DNA of 62,868 bases, taken from contig JALQCR010000039.1 of NCBI GenBank assembly GCA_023336205.1, positions 1 to 62,868 of the forward strand. Reading direction: 5' to 3'. The DNA comes from Pseudanabaena sp. Salubria-1 (GTDB lineage: Bacteria; Cyanobacteriota; Cyanobacteriia; Pseudanabaenales; Pseudanabaenaceae). Positions 1 to 9,258 of this stretch are shown here, in pieces. Numbering within the stretch: the stretch's first letter is position 1; each line of letters begins with the position of its first letter. The notes under the pieces were generated by a model that searched no databases, was not told the DNA's origin, and saw nothing but the letters and a program-made list of their open reading frames with translations. The translations under genes were made by a program, and so were the position numbers.

Positions 1-60
1 AAAAAAAAAAAAAAAATTTTTTTGGGGCGCGCCCCCCCCCCCCCCCCCCCCAAACTCCAA
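1..60. other. homopolymer contig-end artefact
   Basis: Runs of A, T, G and C (about 16 A, then T, G, and more than 15 C) before normal sequence begins near position 52. The far end of the window has a matching block of single-base runs. This looks like assembly or read-end noise rather than biological sequence. Confidence 0.75.
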
Positions 61-105
61 AATCGGTTTTATAACGAGATATTTTTGAAAGCACTGCTTT
101 TACAC

Positions 106-142
106 AATATTGAAGACGGCGCAAAGCGCTATCTTCAATATT
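106..142. terminator. palindromic terminator-like hairpin
   Basis: An 11-bp arm AATATTGAAGA pairs with TCTTCAATATT around a core of GGCGC/GCGCT type. It overlaps the stop codon of the leftward gene ending at 141 and would close its transcript. It is the first of many gene-end palindromes in the window. Confidence 0.6.
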
Positions 143-923
143 ATTTTACAAATGGACGCATCAGTAAATAGCCTGCACCAAAGGAAGTCAGAACGATCGC
201 CACAATTGTGACAGTCAGTACCCAGCCACTTAAACCAGATGTTTCGCTAGAGTCTTCTATAGACTCAGTACGTAGGGGACGAGAAGATATTTCTTCACGA
301 ATTTCTAACTTAGGTAATACTTTTGTTTTTGGAGTCGGTGCAGGTTCAGGAGCCTCAAAGGCAGCAAAAGAACTATCGTAATATAAGGCTTCGCTCACCG
401 TTGGTTCATTATCATTTTGAGTTGCTGAATTATTGGCGAGCTGCCTTGCTCTAGAAATTGCTTCTTGGATAGCACTATTTTTCTGCTGTGCAGCTACTTT
501 ACGAGGACTAACCTGTGTTGCAGGTTTATCTACAGGGCGAGGTTTAGCCGCAGGAGGGCGACCTTGGGGCTGTGGATTGCTTCTTGATGGCGCAGGATTA
601 ACTTGCGAAGAAGCACGAATACCTGCTAAGACGTCTGTTAGCTTTGAATCAGGTAAATTAGACTGGGTAAGAATAGTTTGCACTCGATCTGTGGATTGGG
701 CGATCGCTTCAAACTCTTGCAATAGCATTTGATTTTGCTTCGTTAGTTGCTCATTCTGCAACTGAAAAAAAGATAACTTTGCTTGAGTAGATTGCAACTC
801 CGCAGCCAGCTCTCGATATACAGTCACAGGTACTGAAGCCTGATAACCAGATTGAGAGGTCTGATAACCAGAATGGGAAGTTGTAGGTTTAAAGACTGGA
901 TTGGCTTGCATAGGCGGCAGCAC
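141..923 (-). CDS. coiled-coil protein with C-terminal membrane anchor
   Basis: Unrecognised 260-aa protein. Residues about 35-80 are Gln/Leu-rich with heptad character (AELQSTQAKLSFFQLQNEQL) and predict a coiled coil. Residues about 100-225 are a disordered Pro/Ser/Ala/Lys linker. Residues about 232-256 form one hydrophobic helix, so the protein is probably tail-anchored with its bulk in the cytoplasm. An alternative start is Met5. It is transcribed divergently from the GST gene with only 73 bp between starts, so promoters must be compact. No enzymatic motif is visible and the function is unknown. Confidence 0.7.
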   Translation of the reverse strand: MLPPMQANPVFKPTTSHSGYQTSQSGYQASVPVTVYRELAAELQSTQAKLSFFQLQNEQLTKQNQMLLQEFEAIAQSTDRVQTILTQSNLPDSKLTDVLAGIRASSQVNPAPSRSNPQPQGRPPAAKPRPVDKPATQVSPRKVAAQQKNSAIQEAISRARQLANNSATQNDNEPTVSEALYYDSSFAAFEAPEPAPTPKTKVLPKLEIREEISSRPLRTESIEDSSETSGLSGWVLTVTIVAIVLTSFGAGYLLMRPFVK

Positions 924-996
924 CGTAGACCGTAAAAATTTAGTCGAGACTATACCATATGATTTGCTGCTTTTTCGCTAATTTACAATAGGATTT

Positions 997-1677
997 ATGC
1001 TTTTATTACAGTTCAGTACTTCTCACTATTGTCGTAAAGCTAGGCTAGCTCTTGGCTACAAGCAGATTCCCTATCAAGTCGAAAATCTGACTCCTGGATT
1101 ACATATTTTACGAGTTAAACCTCTTTCTGGCTCATATACTGTGCCAGTGCTATTACCGCAGCAAAAAAACTGTCCCGCTGTAGTTGGTGATTCTACCGAA
1201 ATTATTAGGTTTCTTGAATCCTATCAGCCTGATCCACCGCTTTATTTAGAAGATGCTATCCAACAAAAAGAAGCATTACGGCTAGAAGATTATTTTGATG
1301 AATTTGTCGGGACAGCGGCAAGATTTGTTTACTATCAGTTTCGAGCTAATGAGGGCAAAAAAATCGATCCTTCATTAATGAGCCAAGCTGTAATTACAAT
1401 CGTCAGATTTCAATATGGTATCAATGCCAATTCGGCAAAGATCGCTGCCCAGAAAATTGCGGATGCGATCGCTATACTCAGCGAATTTTGGCAAGACGGT
1501 CATTGGGTAGGCGATCGCTTTAGTGTCGCTGACTTGACAGCGGCAGCATTGCTGTCGCCTTTAGGGTTAATTCCCACCTATCAGCGTAATTATCCTTGGC
1601 TATTTGAGCGTATTACAGAAATTCATCAGATTTGTAATGAGCCATTGCCCAAAAATTGGCAAGCTGGACTTGATTGA
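997..1677 (+). CDS. glutathione S-transferase family protein
   Basis: 226-aa soluble protein with a GST layout. The N-terminal thioredoxin-like domain (1-80) opens with LLLQFSTSHYCRKARLAL, where the Ser/Cys pair occupies the catalytic helix start. It continues through the cis-Pro region YTVPVLL to the glutathione-contacting GDSTEIIRFLE. The rest is the all-helical C-terminal domain, including the conserved SVADLTAAALLSPL. It probably conjugates glutathione or reduces peroxides; the substrate cannot be told. The gene is followed by a palindrome and stands alone. Confidence 0.85.
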   Translation: MLLLQFSTSHYCRKARLALGYKQIPYQVENLTPGLHILRVKPLSGSYTVPVLLPQQKNCPAVVGDSTEIIRFLESYQPDPPLYLEDAIQQKEALRLEDYFDEFVGTAARFVYYQFRANEGKKIDPSLMSQAVITIVRFQYGINANSAKIAAQKIADAIAILSEFWQDGHWVGDRFSVADLTAAALLSPLGLIPTYQRNYPWLFERITEIHQICNEPLPKNWQAGLD

Positions 1678-1686
1678 CTCGTTAGC

Positions 1687-1727
1687 AACCCAAAAGATGA
1701 GAAGCGGCGCTTCTCATCTTTTGGGTT
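1687..1727. repeat. gene-end palindrome, arm AACCCAAAAGATGAG
   Basis: A near-perfect inverted repeat of about 20 bp per arm, ten bases after the GST stop. The same arm, with a different core, recurs at 39718-39770. It probably acts as a terminator for the GST gene. Confidence 0.7.
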
Positions 1728-1888
1728 TTGATTTATTGCAAAGTGTTGTAAATATTTTTGGTGTTAGCTTATTGATGTTAAGTTAGAGAATATTTCAAAA
1801 AATCTAAAAGCTGAATTTTTATAATACTCAGAGTGCTAAGCAGCAGTTTTCAGATAGGTTATTAAAGGCGATTAGTGCGGGTAGTTTT

Positions 1889-2542
1889 ATGACTGTTAAT
1901 GTTAGTGAATCTTTGTTTGAGCAGATTCTCGAATATCTTCGAGTAAGGACTGAAGCAAGCGATCGCATTGCCGAAAATTTGCTTAAAACACTTAAAGCTT
2001 TGACATCTAGCAGTACTGTAGATTCTGTTCAAAAGTCAAACAGCGATCGCGATGAGCTAGCACCACAATTTGGGCAAAAACTATTTGATGCATGGAAGGA
2101 GCTAGCCGATTTACAGGTAGGGGAAAACTACTGGAGCTATCCTGTCATGTTTGAAGACCTTGCCGAAACCATGGAAATATCTGTTGATATCTTTGTGCAA
2201 TATTTAGCAAATGTTCAGATCGGAAGTTTGCAGCTTATCCAAGGGCGAGGCTATAACTATCAAGTAAATGGACTTCAAGCTGCTTCTCTAACTTTTCATT
2301 CTGCACCAACCCTCAAAAAAGCTGCCATCCCTAGTATCAATGACAAGAAACAAGGTGTAGAGCCTAAAACTCAAGGTAAGACCTTTAAAGTAGGCGATCG
2401 TGTGGCTGTAAATGCGAATCGTCAACAATATGCCAATCATAAAGGTGTCGTTGAGCAGGTAATTAGCGTCAGCTGTCGTGTCAAACTAGATAATGGTTGG
2501 ACAGCATTTTTACCTAATCATTGTTTAGATCACATTGCATAA
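1889..2542 (+). CDS. conserved cyanobacterial protein with KOW/SH3-like C-terminus
   Basis: 217-aa protein, not recognised as a named family. Residues 1-60 are polar and helical, including a Ser/Asp-rich stretch. Residues 65-130 (EQ/W-rich, MFEDLAETMEISVDIFVQYL) look like a winged-helix or helical domain. The last 50 residues (FKVGDRVAVNANRQ, then KGVVEQV and RVKLDNGW) have the pattern of a small beta-barrel that binds nucleic acid or protein. A palindrome pair follows the stop. The start at 1889 is the first ATG in frame; no strong ribosome-binding site precedes it. Confidence 0.65.
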   Translation: MTVNVSESLFEQILEYLRVRTEASDRIAENLLKTLKALTSSSTVDSVQKSNSDRDELAPQFGQKLFDAWKELADLQVGENYWSYPVMFEDLAETMEISVDIFVQYLANVQIGSLQLIQGRGYNYQVNGLQAASLTFHSAPTLKKAAIPSINDKKQGVEPKTQGKTFKVGDRVAVNANRQQYANHKGVVEQVISVSCRVKLDNGWTAFLPNHCLDHIA

Positions 2543-2546
2543 AGTA

Positions 2547-2634
2547 GAAAATTGGCGCGTTGCGCCAATTTTTAAAACTAAGAAACAAATTTTAGTGGCG
2601 CGGCGAACGCGCCACTCAAATTTGTTTCTTAGTT
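2547..2634. repeat. two adjacent palindromes
   Basis: A short inverted repeat (AAATTGGCGC/GCGCCAATTT, 2547-2573) is directly followed by a longer one (2576-2634). The longer one has arms AACTAAGAAACAAATTT and a core GTGGCGCG/CGCGCCAC. It lies between the KOW-like gene and the next gene, and probably terminates the former. Confidence 0.7.
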
Positions 2635-2662
2635 AAATCACAAAAAACTAAGTTTAAAAACT

Positions 2663-3151
2663 ATGACCTTTGAAGAGGCGATCGCCTATACAGAAGCTTT
2701 GCTCTCGCGCAAAGACTTAGATGAATTACAGGTAGAATCAGAAATCTCGGCACTTGTACAAACTTCTAATGGAGCAAGGGGCTTTTTTGTGTGTTTCTTG
2801 ACTGGGGAATGGCAACTTGCAGATGCGCCTAGCACTCCTATTATTAAGGCTTTGCAATCTGCTCCTCATGCGATCGCTGAATTGCTTGTCAAAAATCTCG
2901 CTATGTCTACAGCCATGGCAATTTCCCATCGTCGTGCAGATAATGAAGAACAAGCCCAAGGTTCTGATCGTGTCGCTAGACGAACTGGGCTTTTAATTGA
3001 GAAAGTAAGACTTACTGAAGTTTATGAAATTGCTACTCAAATGCGTAACTCGGCAATCTCAAACGAAGGGAATTATGTATCTTTCCTCGAAAAATGGGGA
3101 TATGATGCCGAGCAAAAACAAGCGATCGCCAATGTACTAGCCAATGGTTGA
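2663..3151 (+). CDS. conserved cyanobacterial hypothetical protein
   Basis: 162-aa mostly helical protein without recognised catalytic motifs. It begins TFEEAIAYTEALLSRKDL and ends YDAEQKQAIANVLANG. Its stop codon overlaps the start of the DUF309 gene by 8 bp, so the two are translationally coupled and probably act in the same process. The downstream gene opens with a similar FEEAIAQF phrase, which may be chance. Function unknown. Confidence 0.65.
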   Translation: MTFEEAIAYTEALLSRKDLDELQVESEISALVQTSNGARGFFVCFLTGEWQLADAPSTPIIKALQSAPHAIAELLVKNLAMSTAMAISHRRADNEEQAQGSDRVARRTGLLIEKVRLTEVYEIATQMRNSAISNEGNYVSFLEKWGYDAEQKQAIANVLANG

Positions 3152-3539
3152 TCCAGCATTTGAAGAGGCGATCGCCCAGTTCAATAGTGGGGATTATTAT
3201 GCCTGCCACGATACTTTAGAGTCGATTTGGAATGATGCTTGGCAAAGCGATCGGGCTTTTTATCAAGGGATTTTACAAATTGCCGTTGGTCTATATCATC
3301 TCAAGAGCCAAAATTGGCATGGTGCAGCGATTCTCTTAGGTGAAGGGACGAGTCGTCTACCAGCATATCTTCCTGACTATCAGTCCATTGATGTGGAAGC
3401 TTTATTAACAGATAGCTTACTCATCTTACAAAAAGTACAGACCAACGGAAAAGAAGGAATTGCAGAGATATGGCAACAAATGGTGCATGGCAAATTAAAG
3501 ATTCCTAAAATCACTCGCTCCAATCTAGAAAATGCTTAG
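3144..3539 (+). CDS. DUF309 family protein
   Basis: 131-aa helical protein with the DUF309 hallmarks: FNSGDYYACHDTLESIWND near the N-terminus (an H-x3-E pair that looks metal-binding) and FYQGILQIAVGLYHL (residues about 39-53). DUF309 members are widespread in cyanobacteria and plastids, but their reaction is not established. It overlaps the preceding gene by 8 bp and is 26 bp from the acyltransferase gene, so it is likely part of one transcript. Confidence 0.8.
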   Translation: MVDPAFEEAIAQFNSGDYYACHDTLESIWNDAWQSDRAFYQGILQIAVGLYHLKSQNWHGAAILLGEGTSRLPAYLPDYQSIDVEALLTDSLLILQKVQTNGKEGIAEIWQQMVHGKLKIPKITRSNLENA

Positions 3540-3565
3540 CGCCATCAAAATAAATTTTACAAAAT

Positions 3566-4681
3566 ATGACTTGGGAACTCTCTGATCTACTGCGTGCGAT
3601 CGCTACAACTATCGTCATTGGTATCCATGCTTCGCATCATTGGTGGTTTGGAGTGCATGATACAACTACGATCAATCTTGAGATTTTTATAGATACAATC
3701 ATTAACCAAGTTGGTCGCTTTACAGTACCAATATTTGTGATTTTGTCAGGTTTTGCCCTAGCGAAGTCGGAGGAAAAAAGACCCTTTGATTTAAAAATAT
3801 TCTTTCAGCGCCGTCTGTTGCGTATCGTGCCTCCCTATATTCTATTTACTTTACTCAATATTATTGGGCAAAGCCAGTTTCAAAGAGCAGATTGGTTGGA
3901 GCGAGGACAACAAATTATGCACTTACTTGCTACAGGTATGGGTGACTATCATCTTTACTTTTTAGGAATCATTTTTCAATGCTACATAGCATATCCAATT
4001 CTTCGGAGCATAGTATTTTCAAAATTGAACTTGTATATTCTGATGTTGATCACCTTTGTTCTATTTAGTTTGAGGTGGGTGTCAGCAACTTTTGATTTAT
4101 TCGTAAATATTACGACCTTCTTGCCCAATGGGAATCATGTAATTTATTGGCTGTCTTATTTCCAAATTGGCATTTGGCTTGCCAAGGATCGCGGATGGAC
4201 TAGTCTTTTGGTAGCAAAATGGCGATCGCATATATGGGGATATTTATTTGCGATCGCTGCAATTGTCGAACTGAGCGAATTCTACTGGACTGCGATACTC
4301 AAGAACTCTGCTGAAGCAGTTGGTCATTATGCTCGACCAACCGTAGTTTGCTTGACACTGACTTTCTTACTATGGTCCATGTCTTGGCAAAGCTGGCAAA
4401 ATCTTGGAAGTTTAAGGTGGAACGCCGCAACGCCTCAAGCTTTTGGAGGTAAATCATTACAAAGCTCGCTTCAAGAACTATGGCAAGCTGTTAAACCCCA
4501 AATCAGAACTTTCGCCAAGGCAAGCTTTACTACTTATCTAGTTCATGTCTGGGTGCTGCGTGCGATCGCACCACTAGAAATAGTTGGTGGAATTTTATAT
4601 GTTCCATTAGCAACAAGTATTTCTTGGCTGATTGGTATTATCCTCTGGCAACTTTTACAACGCTTTGCGGTGTCACTTTAA
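3566..4681 (+). CDS. acyltransferase 3 family membrane protein
   Basis: 371 aa with about ten hydrophobic segments across its length. The N-terminus carries the acyltransferase-3 signature ATTIVIGIHASHHWW (the family catalytic His region) and VPIFVILSGFALAKS. The RRLLRIVPPYI motif follows. Family members O-acylate sugars or other cell-surface groups at the cytoplasmic membrane. The substrate here is unknown. The stop is followed by a long palindrome shared with the convergent kinase gene. Confidence 0.8.
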   Translation: MTWELSDLLRAIATTIVIGIHASHHWWFGVHDTTTINLEIFIDTIINQVGRFTVPIFVILSGFALAKSEEKRPFDLKIFFQRRLLRIVPPYILFTLLNIIGQSQFQRADWLERGQQIMHLLATGMGDYHLYFLGIIFQCYIAYPILRSIVFSKLNLYILMLITFVLFSLRWVSATFDLFVNITTFLPNGNHVIYWLSYFQIGIWLAKDRGWTSLLVAKWRSHIWGYLFAIAAIVELSEFYWTAILKNSAEAVGHYARPTVVCLTLTFLLWSMSWQSWQNLGSLRWNAATPQAFGGKSLQSSLQELWQAVKPQIRTFAKASFTTYLVHVWVLRAIAPLEIVGGILYVPLATSISWLIGIILWQLLQRFAVSL

Positions 4682-4684
4682 CCC

Positions 4685-4745
4685 AAACCACAATAAATCG
4701 CTAAAAGTTTTGTAAAGTCAAACTTTTAGCGATTTATTGCGGTTT
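4685..4745. terminator. bidirectional palindromic terminator
   Basis: Arms of about 26 bp (AAACCACAATAAATCGCTAA and onward) are separated by a short loop. It lies between the rightward acyltransferase gene and the leftward phytochrome-kinase gene and overlaps the last codons of the latter. It can terminate both. Confidence 0.65.
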
Positions 4746-5801
4746 GGTCGCTCGAAATCTTCTGTAACACAGCATCTAGTTCGTCTATTCTGATGGGTTT
4801 ACCAATAAAATTATCCATCCCAATCTGAATGCAATTCTCACGATCTTCCGCCATCGTATTTGCAGTCATTGCTACGATTTTAACCTTGTTAATTGCCATT
4901 GACTCTTTCTCTTTTAGTCGGATGCGGCGAGTTACCTCCAATCCATCCATCTCAGGCATTTGGATATCCATCAAAATTAAATCATAAAATTTATGCTCTA
5001 GTGCTTTAAGGACTTCCAGTCCATTTACGGCAAGATCCGCCTGATAACCAAGTTTTTCTAAAAACTTCAAAGCAATTATTTGATTATAGGCAGTATCTTC
5101 AACCAATAGAATTCTCAAAGAATTAGATAGATCTTGTTTCCTAGACTCTTCCACAATTTCTATGGCGGGTTGCACAGAAACTTTGGTCTGGCTTTGTTCA
5201 ATCTCTACATCAGATAATTGTTCAACTAATTGCTCAACCTCAAGATCAAACTGAAAAACCGTACCTTTATTTAAAGCACTACTTACCGAAATATGACTGC
5301 CCATGCAGTTAGCAAATTGTTGACTGATCGCTAAACCTAATCCAGTTCCAGTCTGTGATTCTCTACCCGAAGAAGTTTGTACAAAAGCTTCAAATAAATT
5401 GTCGATTTCTTCTGGAGCTATTCCTCTCCCAGAATCTTCTAATTCAAAATGAATAATAGCTTTTGAAGATGCTTCTTTTTTGTCCATTAAGGAAACATGA
5501 AGCAGCACATAGCCTTGATTCGTAAACTTGATCGCATTTCCAAGTAAATTCAATAAAATCTGTCTGAGCTTTCGCTCGTCAGCTTTAATATATTGAGGAG
5601 AATTGGGATGCACTGCAAAGATTAACTGTAAATTTTTATCCTTTGCTTTAATTTGCATCATCTCTCGCAAATTATGCAAAAATAGATGGAAGTCAAACTG
5701 AGTCTCTTCAAGAACTATTTTACCTGCTTCAATCTTCGACATTTCTAAGATGTCATCAATTAAGCATAGTAGATGATCGCTGCTATAACTAATGATATTA
5801 A
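4726..5801 (-). pseudogene. phytochrome kinase piece 4: HisKA end, HATPase, receiver
   Basis: The 3' piece of the broken gene, from the IS junction at 5801 to the stop. It encodes the second half of the dimerisation helix (DDILEMSKIEAGK), the full ATPase domain and a C-terminal receiver with phospho-acceptor Asp in LILMDIQMPEMDG and Lys in FIGKPI. An in-frame Met (5742) could in principle start a stand-alone ATPase-receiver fragment, but there is no obvious promoter or ribosome-binding site. Confidence 0.88.
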
Positions 5802-7059
5802 CTGAGATCTTGCACCATTCAAGAAAAGGGGTTGCAGAAAGAGCAGAAATGTGAAAAAAAGGGCGTAGTAGTAAATTAAATAACGAGCATGGAAAGCATC
5901 GTTAAGCACGCCCAAGGGCTAGTGTATAGTCTTCTGTGTTTGATGCCAAGTGTGTATCAAACAGCAAGTCTCAATGCAATACTAGGACTATTTCTCGAAG
6001 CACAAAGGCATCCTTATCCAGAACATACACAGATAAAATCAGCGAGTGCACTCAGCCGATTTCTCAATCACTATAACTGGTCAACGAGAGCAGTAATTCG
6101 GTCAACACGGCAGGCTATTTTGGGACAAATCGCCAAGCATCGCCCATCGAAACAAGTGCCATTAAAGATACTGATAGACTTGACTACCCTAGAAAAAAGC
6201 GGCAAGTTTTTACATTTGAGCAATCCCACCCAAAACGAACCAGACCCATGGGTGAGAATACTAAACGGAAAGCGAGGACTACATCTGGTTGTACTGTATC
6301 TGGTCTATGGAGAGTGGCGCGTACCATGGAGTTTTAGAGTATGGCGCGGCAAAGGATACCCCAGTCCCTCTGACTTAGCTTGTAAGTTATTGGGGACAGT
6401 ACCCAAGCAACTAACCCAAGGCAAGACTGTGATTGTCCTTGCTGATACTGAGTTTAGTACGGTGAAGTTTTTCAATACTGTCCGCGCCAAGACTTGGCGC
6501 ATCGTTGTCGGTGTACGCAACAATCGTAAACTTCAAGATGGCCGTACAGTCAAACAACTTTATCGTCATGGCAAACGTGGACAACAAATTTTGCTAGAAG
6601 GGCTAACTCAGCCTTTGACGATCTCTTGGTTTTGGCTCAAAAGAGCTGATAGTAAACGGGAGTTACGCTTTGTTGTCTCTTCTCATCCTTATTCTGGTGC
6701 TTATCTGGTGATGTTAGGTCGTAAGCGTTGGGCGATTGAGGGATTCTTCAAAACCATCAAACATCGCTTTGGTTTGCATTGTTTTGGGCAATCTACAAAA
6801 CTTGGTGTTTATCGTTGGCTTATCCTCTCTCTGCTTGCTTATCTTTTGGCCCATTGGATTGATCAATGGTCGAGTCCTCCTGTCTTGGACTGGAAAGCTA
6901 CCTGTGATTTGACACTTTCCGTTTTATTTCCTTCTGTCCTTTGGTTGAAACTTCTTAGGTATCTCCAAATTAGTGCCGATATTGCTGCTCGTCATGGGTT
7001 TGAAATTATTCTCAAACCCATTCCTACTTAACTCTTTCAGGAATGGTGCAAGATCTCAG
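5802..7059 (+). mobile_element. IS4-superfamily insertion sequence, copy 1 (1258 bp)
   Basis: Bounded by a 19-bp perfect inverted repeat, CTGAGATCTTGCACCATTC at 5802-5820 and its complement at 7041-7059. It is flanked by a TTAA duplication (5798-5801 and 7060-7063). It carries one 380-codon transposase. An identical copy lies in reverse at 7676-8933. The 4-bp TTAA duplication fits the YTAR preference known for the IS701 family, and ISH3 is an alternative; the family assignment is from memory of these rules, not a search. Confidence 0.92.
5889..7031 (+). CDS. DDE transposase of IS copy 1 (IS4/IS701-like)
   Basis: 380 aa, full length and intact. Catalytic residues can be placed: first Asp in ILIDLTTLEKSGKF (about residue 96), second in VIVLADTEFSTVKFF (about 188), and Glu in RWAIEGFFKTIKHRFGL. 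That last stretch matches the IS4-type R-(3)-E-(6)-K signature. It cuts and pastes its own element. The N-terminal third is helical and probably binds the terminal repeats. The product is identical in sequence to the second copy, so the copies are recent. Confidence 0.93.
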   Translation: MESIVKHAQGLVYSLLCLMPSVYQTASLNAILGLFLEAQRHPYPEHTQIKSASALSRFLNHYNWSTRAVIRSTRQAILGQIAKHRPSKQVPLKILIDLTTLEKSGKFLHLSNPTQNEPDPWVRILNGKRGLHLVVLYLVYGEWRVPWSFRVWRGKGYPSPSDLACKLLGTVPKQLTQGKTVIVLADTEFSTVKFFNTVRAKTWRIVVGVRNNRKLQDGRTVKQLYRHGKRGQQILLEGLTQPLTISWFWLKRADSKRELRFVVSSHPYSGAYLVMLGRKRWAIEGFFKTIKHRFGLHCFGQSTKLGVYRWLILSLLAYLLAHWIDQWSSPPVLDWKATCDLTLSVLFPSVLWLKLLRYLQISADIAARHGFEIILKPIPT

Positions 7060-7675
7060 TTAACGTATTCCCCAATCGTTTGAGTTAGAGAATTATCAAG
7101 ATTCATTAACTGAGTGCATCCCAATATTGCATTGAGGGGAGTTCTCAATTCGTGACTCATTCGCGCCAAAAAACTACTTTTAGCCTGACTTGCAACTTGA
7201 GCGCGTTCAGCTTCTAGCTTCAGTGATTGTTGTGAAAATTCTAATGCTGCAAGCATGAGTGTACTTCTCAATTCTGATGCAGTTTCGATTTCTACTTCAT
7301 CCCAAGGCAAAGATTTAGCTTTGACAGTTTCTTTCCACAAATCAAATGACCGTTGTGGATTTAGCTCCCATTCATCATCAAGAGCTAATTTATTGGGATC
7401 ACCAGCCCAATCAACAGTTTGGATAACTTCACAGCGAAACCAAATAATATGATAGGAAGTATGATTGAGCGAGATAGAAAGCGCTAATATTCCACTGGCA
7501 ATATCCTTGACAGCTTGCGCTTCGGGATATAGACAACTTAAGCAATTGGTATGAAAAACATCCTCAGATTTAGTCTCTAGCCATAAAACTAGTGAACTGA
7601 TGAATTTCTGAGGAGGACAAGTTCCGATTTTGGAAATGCGATCGCTAAGACAGATGGCTACACCTTGAGCATTAA
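7060..7675 (-). pseudogene. phytochrome kinase piece 3: PHY end and HisKA start
   Basis: 616 bp between the two inverted IS copies, still in the orientation of the original gene. In frame it encodes the distal PHY domain (AQGVAICLSDRISKIGTCPP, then a Trp-rich stretch) and the signalling helix. It then reaches the histidine motif SFLARMSHELRTPLNAILG. Both ends are TTAA target duplications, and the frame is open from end to end. Confidence 0.9.
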
Positions 7676-8933
7676 CTGAGATCTTGCACCATTCCTGAAA
7701 GAGTTAAGTAGGAATGGGTTTGAGAATAATTTCAAACCCATGACGAGCAGCAATATCGGCACTAATTTGGAGATACCTAAGAAGTTTCAACCAAAGGACA
7801 GAAGGAAATAAAACGGAAAGTGTCAAATCACAGGTAGCTTTCCAGTCCAAGACAGGAGGACTCGACCATTGATCAATCCAATGGGCCAAAAGATAAGCAA
7901 GCAGAGAGAGGATAAGCCAACGATAAACACCAAGTTTTGTAGATTGCCCAAAACAATGCAAACCAAAGCGATGTTTGATGGTTTTGAAGAATCCCTCAAT
8001 CGCCCAACGCTTACGACCTAACATCACCAGATAAGCACCAGAATAAGGATGAGAAGAGACAACAAAGCGTAACTCCCGTTTACTATCAGCTCTTTTGAGC
8101 CAAAACCAAGAGATCGTCAAAGGCTGAGTTAGCCCTTCTAGCAAAATTTGTTGTCCACGTTTGCCATGACGATAAAGTTGTTTGACTGTACGGCCATCTT
8201 GAAGTTTACGATTGTTGCGTACACCGACAACGATGCGCCAAGTCTTGGCGCGGACAGTATTGAAAAACTTCACCGTACTAAACTCAGTATCAGCAAGGAC
8301 AATCACAGTCTTGCCTTGGGTTAGTTGCTTGGGTACTGTCCCCAATAACTTACAAGCTAAGTCAGAGGGACTGGGGTATCCTTTGCCGCGCCATACTCTA
8401 AAACTCCATGGTACGCGCCACTCTCCATAGACCAGATACAGTACAACCAGATGTAGTCCTCGCTTTCCGTTTAGTATTCTCACCCATGGGTCTGGTTCGT
8501 TTTGGGTGGGATTGCTCAAATGTAAAAACTTGCCGCTTTTTTCTAGGGTAGTCAAGTCTATCAGTATCTTTAATGGCACTTGTTTCGATGGGCGATGCTT
8601 GGCGATTTGTCCCAAAATAGCCTGCCGTGTTGACCGAATTACTGCTCTCGTTGACCAGTTATAGTGATTGAGAAATCGGCTGAGTGCACTCGCTGATTTT
8701 ATCTGTGTATGTTCTGGATAAGGATGCCTTTGTGCTTCGAGAAATAGTCCTAGTATTGCATTGAGACTTGCTGTTTGATACACACTTGGCATCAAACACA
8801 GAAGACTATACACTAGCCCTTGGGCGTGCTTAACGATGCTTTCCATGCTCGTTATTTAATTTACTACTACGCCCTTTTTTTCACATTTCTGCTCTTTCTG
8901 CAACCCCTTTTCTTGAATGGTGCAAGATCTCAG
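7676..8933 (-). mobile_element. IS4-superfamily insertion sequence, copy 2 (1258 bp, inverted)
   Basis: Same 19-bp terminal repeats and same length as copy 1, in the opposite orientation, flanked by TTAA at 7672-7675 and 8934-8937. It is inserted 616 bp upstream (in gene sense) of copy 1 within the same phytochrome gene. The inverted pair could invert the segment between them by homologous recombination. Confidence 0.92.
7704..8846 (-). CDS. DDE transposase of IS copy 2 (IS4/IS701-like)
   Basis: 380 aa, identical to the product of the copy at 5889-7031, with all three acidic catalytic residues (ILIDLTTLEK, VLADTEFST, RWAIEGFFKTIK). It is intact and presumably active. Having two identical intact copies in one gene indicates recent transposition in this lineage. 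Confidence 0.93.
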   Translation of the reverse strand: MESIVKHAQGLVYSLLCLMPSVYQTASLNAILGLFLEAQRHPYPEHTQIKSASALSRFLNHYNWSTRAVIRSTRQAILGQIAKHRPSKQVPLKILIDLTTLEKSGKFLHLSNPTQNEPDPWVRILNGKRGLHLVVLYLVYGEWRVPWSFRVWRGKGYPSPSDLACKLLGTVPKQLTQGKTVIVLADTEFSTVKFFNTVRAKTWRIVVGVRNNRKLQDGRTVKQLYRHGKRGQQILLEGLTQPLTISWFWLKRADSKRELRFVVSSHPYSGAYLVMLGRKRWAIEGFFKTIKHRFGLHCFGQSTKLGVYRWLILSLLAYLLAHWIDQWSSPPVLDWKATCDLTLSVLFPSVLWLKLLRYLQISADIAARHGFEIILKPIPT

Positions 8934-9185
8934 TTAACCAAATCAAACAAACTATCTGCGTTTTGAGAAAATATTTGGTTGATAGATTGTTTCGCGCCAA
9001 GGATATTCTGTTTTAATTTAGCTTGAACGATCTTGATTTTCTTTTGAGCAGTCTTCAACTCTTGCTCATATCTGCTAACGATTTCAATGGACATGACTTG
9101 CGCCAAAAATTCACAGGCTTTTCTGGCTTCATAGTCAATGTATTGAGGGAAAAAGTGATGGCAGGCAATCAATCCCCATAACTTA
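8934..9185 (-). pseudogene. phytochrome kinase piece 2: PHY domain core
   Basis: 252 bp between IS copy 2 and the ISAzo13-type element. In frame it encodes KLWGLIACHHFFPQYIDY, the conserved GAF/PHY junction of phytochromes. The helical PHY segment up to SLFDLVN follows. The left join (through TTAA) continues into AQGVAICLSDR, and the right join (through TTA) gives SAGKLWGLIACHH, both canonical for the family. Confidence 0.9.
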
Positions 9186-9258
9186 GGGACTTGCGAAGAA
9201 ATAAGATACCAAAGATTATAATAAAATTCTTGTTTTCAATTTATATAGGACTAAGAGA

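Noticed and set aside
6305..6523. 72-codon frames antisense to the transposases (also 8212-8430)
   Set aside because: Identical in both copies because the IS copies are identical; no independent support.
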